64,000 nt of DNA. It comes from CAYPGJ01 sp050174775. Its GTDB lineage: Bacteria > Planctomycetota > Phycisphaerae > Phycisphaerales > UBA1924. Positions within the stretch are counted from its first letter, which is position 1. Each line of letters opens with the position of its first letter. The stretch lies in assembly GCA_050174775.1 (NCBI GenBank), contig JBFXJP010000001.1:868001-932000 (forward strand). The letters run 5' to 3'. Positions 34,858 to 44,254 of this stretch are shown piece by piece. Made by a program: the position numbers and the translations under genes. A model generated the notes under the pieces. It worked only from the letters and a program-made list of their open reading frames with translations, had not been told where the DNA came from and did not search any database.

Positions 34858-36161
34858 TTCCCGCCACCCGAGAGAGATTCGATCATCTTCACCATGGGGA
34901 GGAACATGGCCACGACGATGGTGCCGATGATGCCGCCCAGCACGAGCACGAGCATGGGCTCGATGAGCTTCACCAGCGAGCCGACCGCGACCTCGACCTC
35001 CTCGTCGTAGTTGTCGGCGATCTTCATGAGCATGGAGTCCATGTCGCCCGTCTCTTCACCCACGTCGATCATGTTCACGACGATGGCGTCGCACACCTTC
35101 GTCTCGCGCAGCGGGCCCGCGAAGCTCTCGCCCTGGCGGATCGAATCGTGCACCTTGGTGAGCGCCCGCTCGAACACCCAGTTCCCGCACGTGTCGCGCG
35201 TGATGGTCAGCGCCTCGAGGATCGGCACGCCCGCGTTGATCAGCGTCCCGAGCGTCCGCGTGAACCGCGCCACCACCGTCTTCTTCGTCAGCGAGCCGAA
35301 CACCGGCGCGTGCAGCCACAGCGTGTCCGCCACCGCGCGCCCCGGCTTGGTCTTCCGGGCGAGCTTGAGCACCACGAACACCGCCGGCACCGCGAACAGC
35401 ACGAAGATCGCCCCGGGCACCGGCATCGCGCCGGGCGTCGGGTAGTTCCCCGCCATCCACTTGCTCGCGTTCATCAGGAACAGCGTGAGCGCCGGCAGCG
35501 TCACCCCGAAGTCCTCGAAGATCTCCTGGAACTTCGGGATGATGAAGATCATCATCGCCGTCACGATGATCACGGCCACCATGATCACCGTCACCGGGTA
35601 GATCATCGCGCCGATCACGCGCCGCTTCAGCCGCTGCGCCTTCTCCATGAACTCCGCGAGCCGCTGCAGGATCACGTCCAGCACGCCGCCCACCTCGCCC
35701 GCCGCCACCATCTTCGTGTACAGCCGGTTGAACACGCGCGGGTGCTTGGCCATCGCGTCCGACAGCGACGCCCCGCCCTCCACGTCCTCCACCACGCCCT
35801 GCAGCACGCCCTTGAGCGTCCCGGGCTTCTGCTGCGTCTCCAGGATCTGCAGCGACCGAAGCAGCGGCAGACCCGCGTCCTGCAGCGTCGACAACTGACG
35901 CGTGAACGTCGTCAGCGCCGCGGGCTTCACGCGGCTCAGGATCGGGATGTAGATCCCCGGCCCCGACTTCTTCTTTTTCTTCTTGGCCTTCGCCTCCGAC
36001 GGCGCACCCGCCGTCTTCTTGGCCTTGGCCTCCTTCACCGACGTCGGGAACAGCCCCTGCAGCTTGATCCGCTGGATCGCCTCGTCACTGGACGCGGCGT
36101 CCACCGTTCCCTTCTGCGGCTTCCCGCCCGCGTTGAGCGCCTCGTACTGATACGTGGGCAT
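34854..36161 (-). CDS. Type II secretion / type IV pilus inner-membrane platform protein (GspF/PilC)
   Basis: This 435-aa protein has two homologous GspF repeats, FTRQLSTLQDAGLPLLRSL and FTRTLGTLINAGVPILEAL. Each is followed by a GGxxxxxA-type stretch, and there are three membrane helices. A Lys-rich insert (about residues 46-66) lies between the N-terminal YQYEALNAGGKPQKG and the first repeat. It anchors the ATPase to the pilus base. It follows the gspE gene by 34 bp with a GGAGAAGGG site, and its stop overlaps the first pseudopilin gene. Confidence 0.93.
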   Translation of the reverse strand: MPTYQYEALNAGGKPQKGTVDAASSDEAIQRIKLQGLFPTSVKEAKAKKTAGAPSEAKAKKKKKKSGPGIYIPILSRVKPAALTTFTRQLSTLQDAGLPLLRSLQILETQQKPGTLKGVLQGVVEDVEGGASLSDAMAKHPRVFNRLYTKMVAAGEVGGVLDVILQRLAEFMEKAQRLKRRVIGAMIYPVTVIMVAVIIVTAMMIFIIPKFQEIFEDFGVTLPALTLFLMNASKWMAGNYPTPGAMPVPGAIFVLFAVPAVFVVLKLARKTKPGRAVADTLWLHAPVFGSLTKKTVVARFTRTLGTLINAGVPILEALTITRDTCGNWVFERALTKVHDSIRQGESFAGPLRETKVCDAIVVNMIDVGEETGDMDSMLMKIADNYDEEVEVAVGSLVKLIEPMLVLVLGGIIGTIVVAMFLPMVKMIESLSGGGK

Positions 36162-36195
36162 CCTTGGTCATCCCTTCTCCGGCGAGCGCCGCCGA

Positions 36196-37926
36196 TCAAT
36201 CCTCCGCGATCGTCTCGCGCACAACCTCGTCGATGGTCGTCTGTCCCTCGTAGATCCCCAGCAGTCCCGACTCGCGCAGCGTCCGCATCCCGCGCTTCCG
36301 CGACTCGTTGCGCAGCACCGACGTGCTCGCGTGCTTCATGATCAGCTCGCGCATCTCGTCGTCGATGGTCATGATCTCGAAGAGCGCCATGCGCCCCTTG
36401 TACCCCGACCCGTTGCAGTGCTCGCACCCGCGCCCGCGCGCGAACGTCCGACCCTTCACCTCCTCCGGAACCAGCGCCAGCTCCATGAGCTGCTCCTCCG
36501 TCGGCGTGAACGTCTCCTTGCACTTCGAACAGATCGTCCGCACCAGACGCTGCGCCACGATCGCCTCGAGCGTGGCCGTCAGCAGGAACGCCTCCACCCC
36601 GAGATCGAGCATTCGGACGATCGAGCTCGGCGCGTCGTTGGTGTGCAGCGTCGAGAACACCAGGTGGCCCGTGAGCGACGCCTGGATGGCGATCTGCGCC
36701 GTCTCCAGGTCGCGGATCTCGCCCACCAGGATCACGTCCGGGTCCTGACGCAGGAACGAGCGGAGCGCCCGCGCGAACGTCAGCTCCACCTCCGTGTTCA
36801 CCTGCACCTGGCACAGGCCGTCGATGTCGTACTCGACCGGGTCCTCCACCGTCAGGATCTTCGTGTCCACCGTGTTCAACGTCGCCAACGCCGCGTACAG
36901 CGTCGTCGTCTTGCCCGAGCCCGTCGGCCCCGTGACGATCACGATGCCGTTCGGCTTCTCGATCAGCATCTCGAGCTTCTTCAGATCGTCCTCGCGCAGG
37001 CCCAGACGATCCAGCGACAGCTCCACGTTGCTCCGGTCGAGCACACGCATCACCACCGACTCCCCGTGCATCGTCGGCAGCACCGCCACGCGGAGGTCCA
37101 CCGGATTCCCCCCCACCACCAGCTCCACGCGACCGTCCTGCGGCAACCGACGCTCCGCGATGTCCAGGTTCGCCATGACCTTCACGCGGCTCGTGATCGC
37201 AGGACCCAGATGCTTCGGGGGCGGCACCATCTCATAGAGCACGCCGTCGATGCGATACCGCATCTTGAACTCGTCCTCGAACGGCTCAAAGTGAATGTCC
37301 GACGCGCGGTCCTTGATCGCCTGCAAAAGCACCAGGTTCAGCAGCTTGATGACCTTGTTGTCCTCGGACGCCTCCAGCACCGCGTCCAGGTCCACCGACG
37401 CGTCGCGCTTGGCCAGCGACTGGAACTTCTGATCCGACGCGAGGTCGGAGATCACGTCCGTCACCGACTCGCTCTTGGCGTAGTGCTTCTTGATCAGCCG
37501 GTCGACCTGCTCCGGGTCCGCCACGGCCGCGGACACCTTGAAGCCCATCAGCAGCTGCAAGTCGTCCACGGCCCGGAAGTTGTCCGCGCTCTTCAGCGCC
37601 ACCGTCAGCTTCCGCCCGGCCGCCTCATACTTCACCGGCACGATCTGATACGCCTGCGCCGTCTCAGCAGGCACCGCCGCGATCGTCGCCTCGTCCAGCT
37701 CGACCTTCTCCAGGTCGACGAACGACATCCCGGCCTGACCCGCCAAGGCCTCCTGCACGTCCCGCTTCGTGACGTACCCCAGCTCGATCAACAACTGCCC
37801 GATCGGCGCCTTCTTGGTCTTTTGGACCTCAAGGGCCTCGTGCACCTGCTCGCGCGTGATCTTGCCCATCTTTGTGAGCACGCGCCCGAGCTTCCGGTTC
37901 TTCAGTTCGTTCGGGTCAATGGCCAT
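36196..37926 (-). CDS. GspE/PilB assembly ATPase (second)
   Basis: This 576-aa secretion ATPase has an N-terminal GspE-N-like domain (KLGRVLTKMGKITREQVHEALEVQ), then Walker A GPTGSGKTTT near residue 330, the Asp box ILTVEDPVEY, Walker B DVILVGEIRD and the His box LHTNDAPS. The zinc tetracysteine is present as CSKC ... CEHCNGSGY. It powers pilus/pseudopilus extension. Start ATG at 37926 is supported by GGAGG, about 10 bp upstream; an upstream start at 37974 would precede that site. Confidence 0.92.
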   Translation of the reverse strand: MAIDPNELKNRKLGRVLTKMGKITREQVHEALEVQKTKKAPIGQLLIELGYVTKRDVQEALAGQAGMSFVDLEKVELDEATIAAVPAETAQAYQIVPVKYEAAGRKLTVALKSADNFRAVDDLQLLMGFKVSAAVADPEQVDRLIKKHYAKSESVTDVISDLASDQKFQSLAKRDASVDLDAVLEASEDNKVIKLLNLVLLQAIKDRASDIHFEPFEDEFKMRYRIDGVLYEMVPPPKHLGPAITSRVKVMANLDIAERRLPQDGRVELVVGGNPVDLRVAVLPTMHGESVVMRVLDRSNVELSLDRLGLREDDLKKLEMLIEKPNGIVIVTGPTGSGKTTTLYAALATLNTVDTKILTVEDPVEYDIDGLCQVQVNTEVELTFARALRSFLRQDPDVILVGEIRDLETAQIAIQASLTGHLVFSTLHTNDAPSSIVRMLDLGVEAFLLTATLEAIVAQRLVRTICSKCKETFTPTEEQLMELALVPEEVKGRTFARGRGCEHCNGSGYKGRMALFEIMTIDDEMRELIMKHASTSVLRNESRKRGMRTLRESGLLGIYEGQTTIDEVVRETIAED

Positions 37927-38142
37927 CCGACCGCGCACCTCCGCAATCAACGGGTCTCCCACAAGGCCTGACAATCTCCAACGCCCTGACCCGTCTCATC
38001 CACTTTCGCTGATCACGCTCGACCTGTTCCCGGACAAAACCGCACAGGCAGCCCAAAAATCGTTGCGACATCGAGATTTTGGGACAATTTTCAGCCCACA
38101 CACCCGGTCTATGGGGTCGAAATCTGCCCCCCCACTCACACG
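37927..38142. other. Intergenic region between pilT and the gspE-like gene
   Basis: A 216-bp segment that is AT-richer than its neighbours. It contains an imperfect inverted repeat at 38052-38083 (CCCAAAA / TTTTGGG arms, inner TCG/CGA). It may hold a terminator for pilT and a promoter for the gspE-to-gspK genes. No gene is seen. Confidence 0.5.
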
Positions 38143-39285
38143 TTATCCACCTTTGGGCTTGCCTTCGCCCTCGCCGCCCGTGTCGTCGAGGTCCCACTCC
38201 ATGCGCCCTACCGTCTTGCCCATCTTGTGAACACGGTCACGCAGGTCCGCAGGATTCTTGGCCTTGTCGATCATGTCCTCGGCCGACACGATCCCCCTCG
38301 TGTACATGCTCCACAGGTGCTCATCCAGGAGCTGCATGCCGAACTTGCGCCCCGTCTGGATGGACGAGTCGATCCGGAAGGACTTGTTCTCACGAATGAG
38401 GTTTGCAATGGCCGGGGTCACCACAAGGAACTCGTAGCCCGCCACCACCCCCGGCTTGTCGATGCGAGGCAGGAGCACCTGGCTCAGCACCGAGATCAGG
38501 GCCGTGGAGAGCTGCACACGGATCTGGTTCTGCTGGGACACCGGGAACGCGTCCACCACGCGGTCGATCGTCTTCGCGGCGCCGGTGGTGTGCAGCGTGG
38601 CGAACACCAGGTGGCCCGTCTCGGCCGCTCGGATGGCCGCCTCGATCGTCTCCAGGTCGCGCATTTCACCGACCAGGATCACGTCCGGGTCAGACCGCAG
38701 CACGCGCCGCAGCGCCTCGGCGAAGCTCGGCACGTCCGAACCCACCTCGCGCTGGTTCACGATCGACTTCTTGTGATAGTGGTAGTACTCGATCGGGTCT
38801 TCCATCGTCACGATGTGCCGATCGAAGTTCTGGTTCACATAGTCGATCATCGTCGCCAGCGACGTCGTCTTGCCCGACCCCGTCGGGCCCGTCACGAGGA
38901 ACAACCCTCTGGGCCGGCGGATCAGCTCCTGCACGATCGGCGGCAGGCCGATCTCATCGAAGGTCAGCAGACGGCTCGGGATCTGCCGGCACACGATCGC
39001 CAGATCGCCGCGCTGCCGGAAGATCGACACGCGGAAGCGGGCCTGCGTGCCGTACGCGAACCCGAAGTCGGTGCCGCCCGCCTCCTGGATCTCCTGCTGG
39101 TTCCGCTCCGGCGTGATCGACTTCATCAGCGACACCATGTCGTCGCTGTCCAGCACCTTGGTCTGCAGATTCTTGAGACCGCCGTGCAGACGGAGCGTGG
39201 GAGGACGACCCACCGTCAGGTGAAGGTCCGCCGCGCCGAGCTTGATCACCGTGTCCAGCAGGCGATCGATCTGAATCGTCGACAT
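38143..39285 (-). CDS. pilT: PilT-type pilus retraction ATPase
   Basis: This 380-aa protein has Walker A GPTGSGKTT at residues 133-141, an Asp box HIVTMEDPIEY, Walker B VILVGEMRDLET and the His box FATLHTTGAAKTIDRVVDAF. The AIRAAETGHLVFATLHTTG stretch is characteristic of PilT. There is no N-terminal GspE-N domain and no tetracysteine. It disassembles type IV pili. It lies between the two PilB-like ATPases, so the machine probably builds and retracts a pilus-like fibre rather than only secreting. Confidence 0.93.
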   Translation of the reverse strand: MSTIQIDRLLDTVIKLGAADLHLTVGRPPTLRLHGGLKNLQTKVLDSDDMVSLMKSITPERNQQEIQEAGGTDFGFAYGTQARFRVSIFRQRGDLAIVCRQIPSRLLTFDEIGLPPIVQELIRRPRGLFLVTGPTGSGKTTSLATMIDYVNQNFDRHIVTMEDPIEYYHYHKKSIVNQREVGSDVPSFAEALRRVLRSDPDVILVGEMRDLETIEAAIRAAETGHLVFATLHTTGAAKTIDRVVDAFPVSQQNQIRVQLSTALISVLSQVLLPRIDKPGVVAGYEFLVVTPAIANLIRENKSFRIDSSIQTGRKFGMQLLDEHLWSMYTRGIVSAEDMIDKAKNPADLRDRVHKMGKTVGRMEWDLDDTGGEGEGKPKGG

Positions 39286-39301
39286 CTCGTTCTCCGTCTC
39301 C

Positions 39302-41029
39302 TCAGCCGTTCAGCACGCCCTCGACGTCCTGCACCTGCGCCACACGCGCGATCTCGTCCGGCGTCGTCACCCCCTTGAGAATCTTGATCTTGCCGTCCGC
39401 CAACAGGCTCCGCATCCCCGACGCCAGCGCCGCGGACCGCAGCGTGCTCACCGACTCCTGCCGGAACGCCAGATCCCGGATCTCCGAGTTCATCACCATC
39501 ATCTCGAAGATGGCCTTCCGGCCCCGGTACCCCGTGCCGTTGCAGTTCGAGCACCCCACGGCCTTGTGCACCTTCCCCTGCCACTCCGTCTTGCCGATCT
39601 GCACCAGACGAAGCGCCTTCTCGTCCGGCGCCTCGTCCAGCGCCTTGCACTTCGGGCACAGCACGCGGATCAGCCGCTGCGCCATCACCGCCTGGATCGA
39701 CGACGCCACCAGGAACGGCTTCACGCCCATGTCCACCAGACGCGTGATCGCCGACGGCGCGTCGTTCGTGTGCAGCGTCGAGAACACCAGGTGGCCCGTC
39801 AGGGCGGCCTGGATCGCCACCTCGGCCACTTCCTTGTCACGAATCTCGCCCACCAGAATCACGTTCGGCGCCTGACGCAGCATCGACCGCAGAATCGCCG
39901 AGAACGTCAGCCCGATCGCGTCGCGCACCTGGCACTGGTTGATGCCGGTGAACGCGTATTCGATCGGGTCCTCGGCCGTGATGATCTTCTTGTCGGGCCG
40001 GTTCAGCACGTCGAGCGCCGAATACAGCGTCGTCGTCTTGCCCGAACCCGTGGGACCCGTCACGAGGAAGATGCCGTTGGGACGGCGGATGATCTTGTTG
40101 AACGCCTCGAGTTGGTCCGGCTCGAAACCGAGATTCTCCAGACCGATGCGCACCGAGTCGGGACGCAGAATACGAAGCACCACCGACTCCCCGTGGTACG
40201 CCGGGCACGCCGACACACGGAAATCGATCATCGAGTCGTCCACCGGCAGCTTGATGCGCCCGTCCTGCGGCACGCGCTTCTCCGCGATGTTCATCCCCGC
40301 CATCAGCTTGATGCGGGTCAGCACCGCGTTCTGCATCCGCTTCGGCAGATTGTCGCGCTCCACGCACACACCGTCGATGCGATACCGCAGACGAACGCGG
40401 TCCTCCATCGGCTCGACGTGGATATCCGACGCCCGCATCTTCACGGCCTCGACGATCAGCCGCTCGCACAGCTTCACGATCGGCGCCTCGGGCGCCGCGT
40501 CACGGTCGATCGACGCATCCACCGACTTGTCCAGCGACCGGTCGATGGACGCCGAGATCAGCGACTCCTTGGGCATCGCGCCCGGGCCGCCTCCCCCGCC
40601 CAGCTTCGAGTCCACGAACGACTTGATCTTCCCGCGCGCCGCCACCCGCGGCTCGATCTCGGCATTCAGCCGGAACCGCAGCATGTCAAGCAACTCAAGA
40701 TCCATCGGATCATGAATCACCACCTGCATCCGGCCGTTCTGCTTCACCAGCGGGAGGATCAGGTGCTTCTTCACCAGGTCCTCAGGGGCGAGCTTCAGGT
40801 CCACCTGCGCCTCGGCCTTCACGTCCCCCAGGTCGAAGTACGGCAGGCCGAACTGGTTCGCCAACGCCTTGGCGACCTGCTCCTCCTTCGCCATCCCCCC
40901 GTCGATCAACGCCTCCCCGAACCGCTTGCCCGACGACTTCGCCGTCGCCAGCGCCTTGTTCACCTGATCGGGCGTGACCATGCCCCAGCCGATCAGGATC
41001 TCACCGAGCTTCTTCTTCGATCGTGCCAT
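39302..41029 (-). CDS. PilB-like assembly ATPase (first)
   Basis: This 575-aa protein begins with the GspE-N domain (KLGEILIGWGMVTPDQVNKAL) and has Walker A GPTGSGKTTT near residue 325, an IITAEDPIEY Asp box, VILVGEIRD and the His box LHTNDAPS. The tetracysteine is CPKC ... CSNCNGTGY. It has a long N-terminal part with two repeats of the N1 fold and a Gly-rich linker before the ATPase core. The start MARSKKKLGE at 41029 is chosen. It is the first gene of the operon. Confidence 0.92.
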   Translation of the reverse strand: MARSKKKLGEILIGWGMVTPDQVNKALATAKSSGKRFGEALIDGGMAKEEQVAKALANQFGLPYFDLGDVKAEAQVDLKLAPEDLVKKHLILPLVKQNGRMQVVIHDPMDLELLDMLRFRLNAEIEPRVAARGKIKSFVDSKLGGGGGPGAMPKESLISASIDRSLDKSVDASIDRDAAPEAPIVKLCERLIVEAVKMRASDIHVEPMEDRVRLRYRIDGVCVERDNLPKRMQNAVLTRIKLMAGMNIAEKRVPQDGRIKLPVDDSMIDFRVSACPAYHGESVVLRILRPDSVRIGLENLGFEPDQLEAFNKIIRRPNGIFLVTGPTGSGKTTTLYSALDVLNRPDKKIITAEDPIEYAFTGINQCQVRDAIGLTFSAILRSMLRQAPNVILVGEIRDKEVAEVAIQAALTGHLVFSTLHTNDAPSAITRLVDMGVKPFLVASSIQAVMAQRLIRVLCPKCKALDEAPDEKALRLVQIGKTEWQGKVHKAVGCSNCNGTGYRGRKAIFEMMVMNSEIRDLAFRQESVSTLRSAALASGMRSLLADGKIKILKGVTTPDEIARVAQVQDVEGVLNG

Positions 41030-41169
41030 GCGCCGCTCAGATGCCTTCCGTGTCACAAGCCCCGGGCCGAACTCCATCCTAGACCAGACAACCCGCGTAT
41101 GCCCCGCCCCGACCCCGGTCGGATTATGCTCCAACCACCACACCCCCGCAAAGCACACGCGACGCGCCC

Positions 41170-41838
41170 ATGACCAACGCCCCACGCATCCTCATCACCG
41201 CGGGACCAACCCACGAGCCCATCGACGCCGTGCGATTCATCGGCAACCGGTCCTCCGGCCGCCTCGGCCTCGAACTCGCCCGCGCCGCGCACGACCGACG
41301 CCTGCCCGTCACCCTGCTTCTGGGTCCCACGCACCTCGAACCTTCTTCTTCGCACGCCACCGTCATTCGGTTCCGCTCCACGGCCGACCTCCAGGCCCTC
41401 CTCGACGACCACTTCCCCCACTGCGACATCCTCATCATGGCCGCCGCCGTCGCCGACTACCGCCCCACCACCATCGCCTCGCCTCACCAAAAACTCACAC
41501 GCGAGAACCGCAAGCTGACCATCGAGCTCGAATCCACCCCCGACCTGCTCGCCGGCTGCGCATCCAAACGCTCCCCCGCGCAAACCCTCGTCGGCTTCGC
41601 GCTCGAACCGCGCGAGCGACTCCACGACTCCGCGCGTTCCAAGCTCAAGCGCAAGGCCGTGGACGCCATCGTCGCCAACCCGCTCGACACGATGGAGTCC
41701 CCCTCGATCGAAGCCACCATCCACTGGGCCCACGGCGCGACCGACACCACCGGCGAAGCACCCATCCCAAAATCCGACTTCGCCCCCTGGCTCCTCGATC
41801 ACATCCTCGAACATCACGCCGCGCGAGCAACCCGATGA
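41170..41838 (+). CDS. CoaB-like phosphopantothenoylcysteine synthetase
   Basis: This 222-aa protein has the CoaB (PPCS) domain only. It includes ILITAGPTHEPIDAVRFIGNRSSGRLG at the start, MAAAVADYRP and the VGFALE strand. The CoaC decarboxylase domain, normally at the N terminus of CoaBC, is missing. It makes 4'-phosphopantothenoyl-L-cysteine for coenzyme A. The stop overlaps the next gene by ATGA. The Lys of the CTP site region cannot be judged with certainty. Confidence 0.85.
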   Translation: MTNAPRILITAGPTHEPIDAVRFIGNRSSGRLGLELARAAHDRRLPVTLLLGPTHLEPSSSHATVIRFRSTADLQALLDDHFPHCDILIMAAAVADYRPTTIASPHQKLTRENRKLTIELESTPDLLAGCASKRSPAQTLVGFALEPRERLHDSARSKLKRKAVDAIVANPLDTMESPSIEATIHWAHGATDTTGEAPIPKSDFAPWLLDHILEHHAARATR

Positions 41839-42881
41839 AGCACACCCCTCAACTCGCTCTCACCCTCTGCCTGATCGCGCTCACCGCGTGCGAATCCCTC
41901 CCCCAGGCATCTCCCACTCCCACGCCCCCACAGCGCACCATCGCGCGTCCTGTCGTCGCGCCCGCGCTCGCCAACCCCCCGCGCGACACGCCCTCACCCC
42001 CTGCTCCCTCAGCCGACGCATCTCCCGCACGCCCCACAGCACAAACCCTCCTCGACGCCGCACAGCGCGACTACGACGCCAACCCGACCGACGAGACCGC
42101 CATCATCTGGCTCGCGCGCCGGCTCGGCTATGTCGGCCGACACGATGACGCCATCAACGTCCTCACCAAAGGGCTTGCGTCCAATCCCGGCTCCTACCGC
42201 ATCCTCCGTCATCGCGGCCACCGCTACATCACCACACGTCAGTTCGATCTCGCCATCGCCGACCTTTCCTTCGCGGCCTCCCTCTGCATCCCGGCCACCG
42301 ACTCCGATGCGCTCCCTTCAGACGAAGTCGAGCCCGACGGCCTCCCCAACGAACTCGACGTCCCACGCTCCACCACCCGCTTCAACATCCTCTACCACCT
42401 TGCGCTCGCGCAGTACCTCTCCGGCAAGTTCGACGACGCCGCGAAGACCTGGGGCCGCTGCCTCACCTACGCGCGCCGCAACGACGACATGACCGTGGCC
42501 ACCCTCAACTGGCTCAACCTCACTCTCCGGAGGCTCACCGCCGACGTCGAGGCCGACGTCCTCATCGCGCGCATCCACCCCCACCTCTGCGTCATCGAAG
42601 ACGGCGCCTACCTCGACCTCCTCCTCCTCCACAAGACCGACGACCCCGCCCTGGCCGACCGACTCCTCGCCCCCGACGCACACTCCCCCGGCGCCAACCC
42701 CAACACCGCTCCCCTCAACAATGCCACCATCGCCTACGGCGTCGCGATGTGGCATCTCCTCCAGGGCCACACCGACACCGCCCGCGACATCCTCCAACGC
42801 ACCGTCGACTCCGCCAACCCCGCAGCCTTCGGCGCCATCGCCGCTGAAATCGAACTCGCGAGCATCACCTCGCGCCAGTAA
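41835..42881 (+). CDS. TPR-repeat lipoprotein
   Basis: This 348-aa protein has a lipoprotein signal with lipobox LTAC (C19). A Pro-rich, low-complexity linker (residues 22-75) reaches out from the membrane. Then helical TPR repeats follow, for example AIIWLARRLGYVGRHDDAINVL and YLSGKFDDAAKTWGRCL. It is likely a periplasmic scaffold. The overlap with the CoaB gene suggests co-expression, though the two roles are not clearly related. Confidence 0.7.
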   Translation: MKHTPQLALTLCLIALTACESLPQASPTPTPPQRTIARPVVAPALANPPRDTPSPPAPSADASPARPTAQTLLDAAQRDYDANPTDETAIIWLARRLGYVGRHDDAINVLTKGLASNPGSYRILRHRGHRYITTRQFDLAIADLSFAASLCIPATDSDALPSDEVEPDGLPNELDVPRSTTRFNILYHLALAQYLSGKFDDAAKTWGRCLTYARRNDDMTVATLNWLNLTLRRLTADVEADVLIARIHPHLCVIEDGAYLDLLLLHKTDDPALADRLLAPDAHSPGANPNTAPLNNATIAYGVAMWHLLQGHTDTARDILQRTVDSANPAAFGAIAAEIELASITSRQ

Positions 42882-42884
42882 CAC

Positions 42885-43766
42885 TCAGAATCCCATCCTC
42901 CCCAACGCGCTCTCTACCTGCCCCACGTACCCGCCCCCGAACAGCCGCGCGTGCACCAGCAACGGGTACACGTTGTACACATCCCTCCGCGCGTGTTTCC
43001 CCTCCCAGAACCCGCGCTCGATCTCCTCTCCACGTACCTCCTCATACCGCTCGAAGAACGCACGTCCGAACGTCCCGAACAGCGTGATGAACGCCAGCTC
43101 CACCTCCGGGTGCGCATACCACGCCGCCGCGTCAATAAACCCCGCAACCCGCCCCCCTCGCGTCAGCACGTTCCCGCCCCACACATCCCCGTGCACCAGC
43201 CTCCCGCCCCCACTGGCGCCTTCCACCATCTCCCCCAGCCTCCGCGCCATCGCCCGCACACGGCTCACGAGCGCCCCCGACACCATCCCAACCCGCGCCC
43301 CCTCCTCAGCCATCGCCACCAACCGCTTCTCCCCGAAGAACTCCCCCCACTCCTCCCCCCACTCGTTCCGCTGCCGAAGTCCCCCGATCGGCGTATCCCG
43401 CTCCATCCCATACCGCCCGTGCTCCTCCCGCACGCCGTGCAACCGCGCGAGCTTCTCCGCAGCGTCGCGCTCCACGCTCTCGCCCATCCCTCCATCACTC
43501 TCCACCCACTCCATCACCAGCAACCCGCGCTCGCACACCAACACTCGCGGACACGCCAACCCCTTCTCGCGCAAGTACCCCAGCCCCCACCCCTCACCCT
43601 CCAGCGCCCCCCACTCGTCCTCTCCCGCTTTCACCACCACACTCCCCCTCCCCTTTAGCTCCACCCTGCGCACATCCCCCACACACCCGCCCCCAAGCGT
43701 CCGCTCCCCCACCACCCGCGCGCCCAGCGCCTCCTCCACGCGCTCGCGCCACCCAGCAGCGCTCAC
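42885..43766 (-). CDS. Fructosamine-3-kinase-like protein (ribulosamine/fructosamine kinase)
   Basis: This 293-aa protein has the FN3K fold. The catalytic loop is LVHGDVWGGN (H192-N199) and the metal-binding Asp is in FIDAAAWYAHPE (D212). The P-loop-like GGGCVGDV lies near residue 25. Such kinases phosphorylate sugar-lysine adducts so that they break down. The GTG start overlaps the stop of the phosphatase gene by GTGA, so the two are coupled. In bacteria, similar kinases often prefer ribulosamines or erythrulosamines. Confidence 0.88.
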   Translation of the reverse strand: MSAAGWRERVEEALGARVVGERTLGGGCVGDVRRVELKGRGSVVVKAGEDEWGALEGEGWGLGYLREKGLACPRVLVCERGLLVMEWVESDGGMGESVERDAAEKLARLHGVREEHGRYGMERDTPIGGLRQRNEWGEEWGEFFGEKRLVAMAEEGARVGMVSGALVSRVRAMARRLGEMVEGASGGGRLVHGDVWGGNVLTRGGRVAGFIDAAAWYAHPEVELAFITLFGTFGRAFFERYEEVRGEEIERGFWEGKHARRDVYNVYPLLVHARLFGGGYVGQVESALGRMGF

Positions 43767-44254
43767 ACGCCCAACCTCCCCTTCACATCCTCAAGCAATC
43801 CCGCGCACGCGCGCTCCAGCAAGTCCAGCACGTGCTCAAACCCCTCCTCCCCGTGCCCGAAGTACGGGTCCGGCACCTCGTCCACGTCCGTATCCGGATA
43901 CCAATCCATCATCATGTGCACGCGCCCCTCACCTTCACGCCCGCACAACCCGAGCACGTTCGCTTTGTTCGACCCGTCCATCACCACCACGTAATCCCAC
44001 GCCCCCTCTCCCACGATGTCCGCGCGCGTCACCTGCCGCGCCACATGCCCCGACAGATCCACACCCCTCCGCCTCGCCGCGGCCACCGACCGCGCATCCG
44101 CCCCCTTCCCCACGTGCCAATGCCCCGTCCCCGCCGAATCAATCTCCACCCGCTCCCCCAGCCCCGCCTCCTCCACCATCTTCCGAAACACGCCCTCCGC
44201 GCTCGGCGAACGGCAGATATTCCCAAGGCACACGAACAACACGCGCACAGTCAT
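43763..44254 (-). CDS. Low-molecular-weight protein-tyrosine-phosphatase-like
   Basis: This 163-aa protein has the CX5R loop CLGNICRS at residues 9-16, and the general-acid Asp in the VPDPYFG motif. It follows the HscB-like gene with its ATG adjacent to the stop. Beside an FN3K gene, this enzyme family has been linked to deglycation and to removal of phosphate from sugar-phosphate adducts. A protein tyrosine phosphatase role also fits. Confidence 0.92.
   Translation of the reverse strand: MTVRVLFVCLGNICRSPSAEGVFRKMVEEAGLGERVEIDSAGTGHWHVGKGADARSVAAARRRGVDLSGHVARQVTRADIVGEGAWDYVVVMDGSNKANVLGLCGREGEGRVHMMMDWYPDTDVDEVPDPYFGHGEEGFEHVLDLLERACAGLLEDVKGRLGV

Noticed and set aside
38052..38083. An intrinsic terminator for pilT
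   Set aside because: The inverted repeat is imperfect and no T run follows on the minus strand. It is left as a feature of the intergenic region only.
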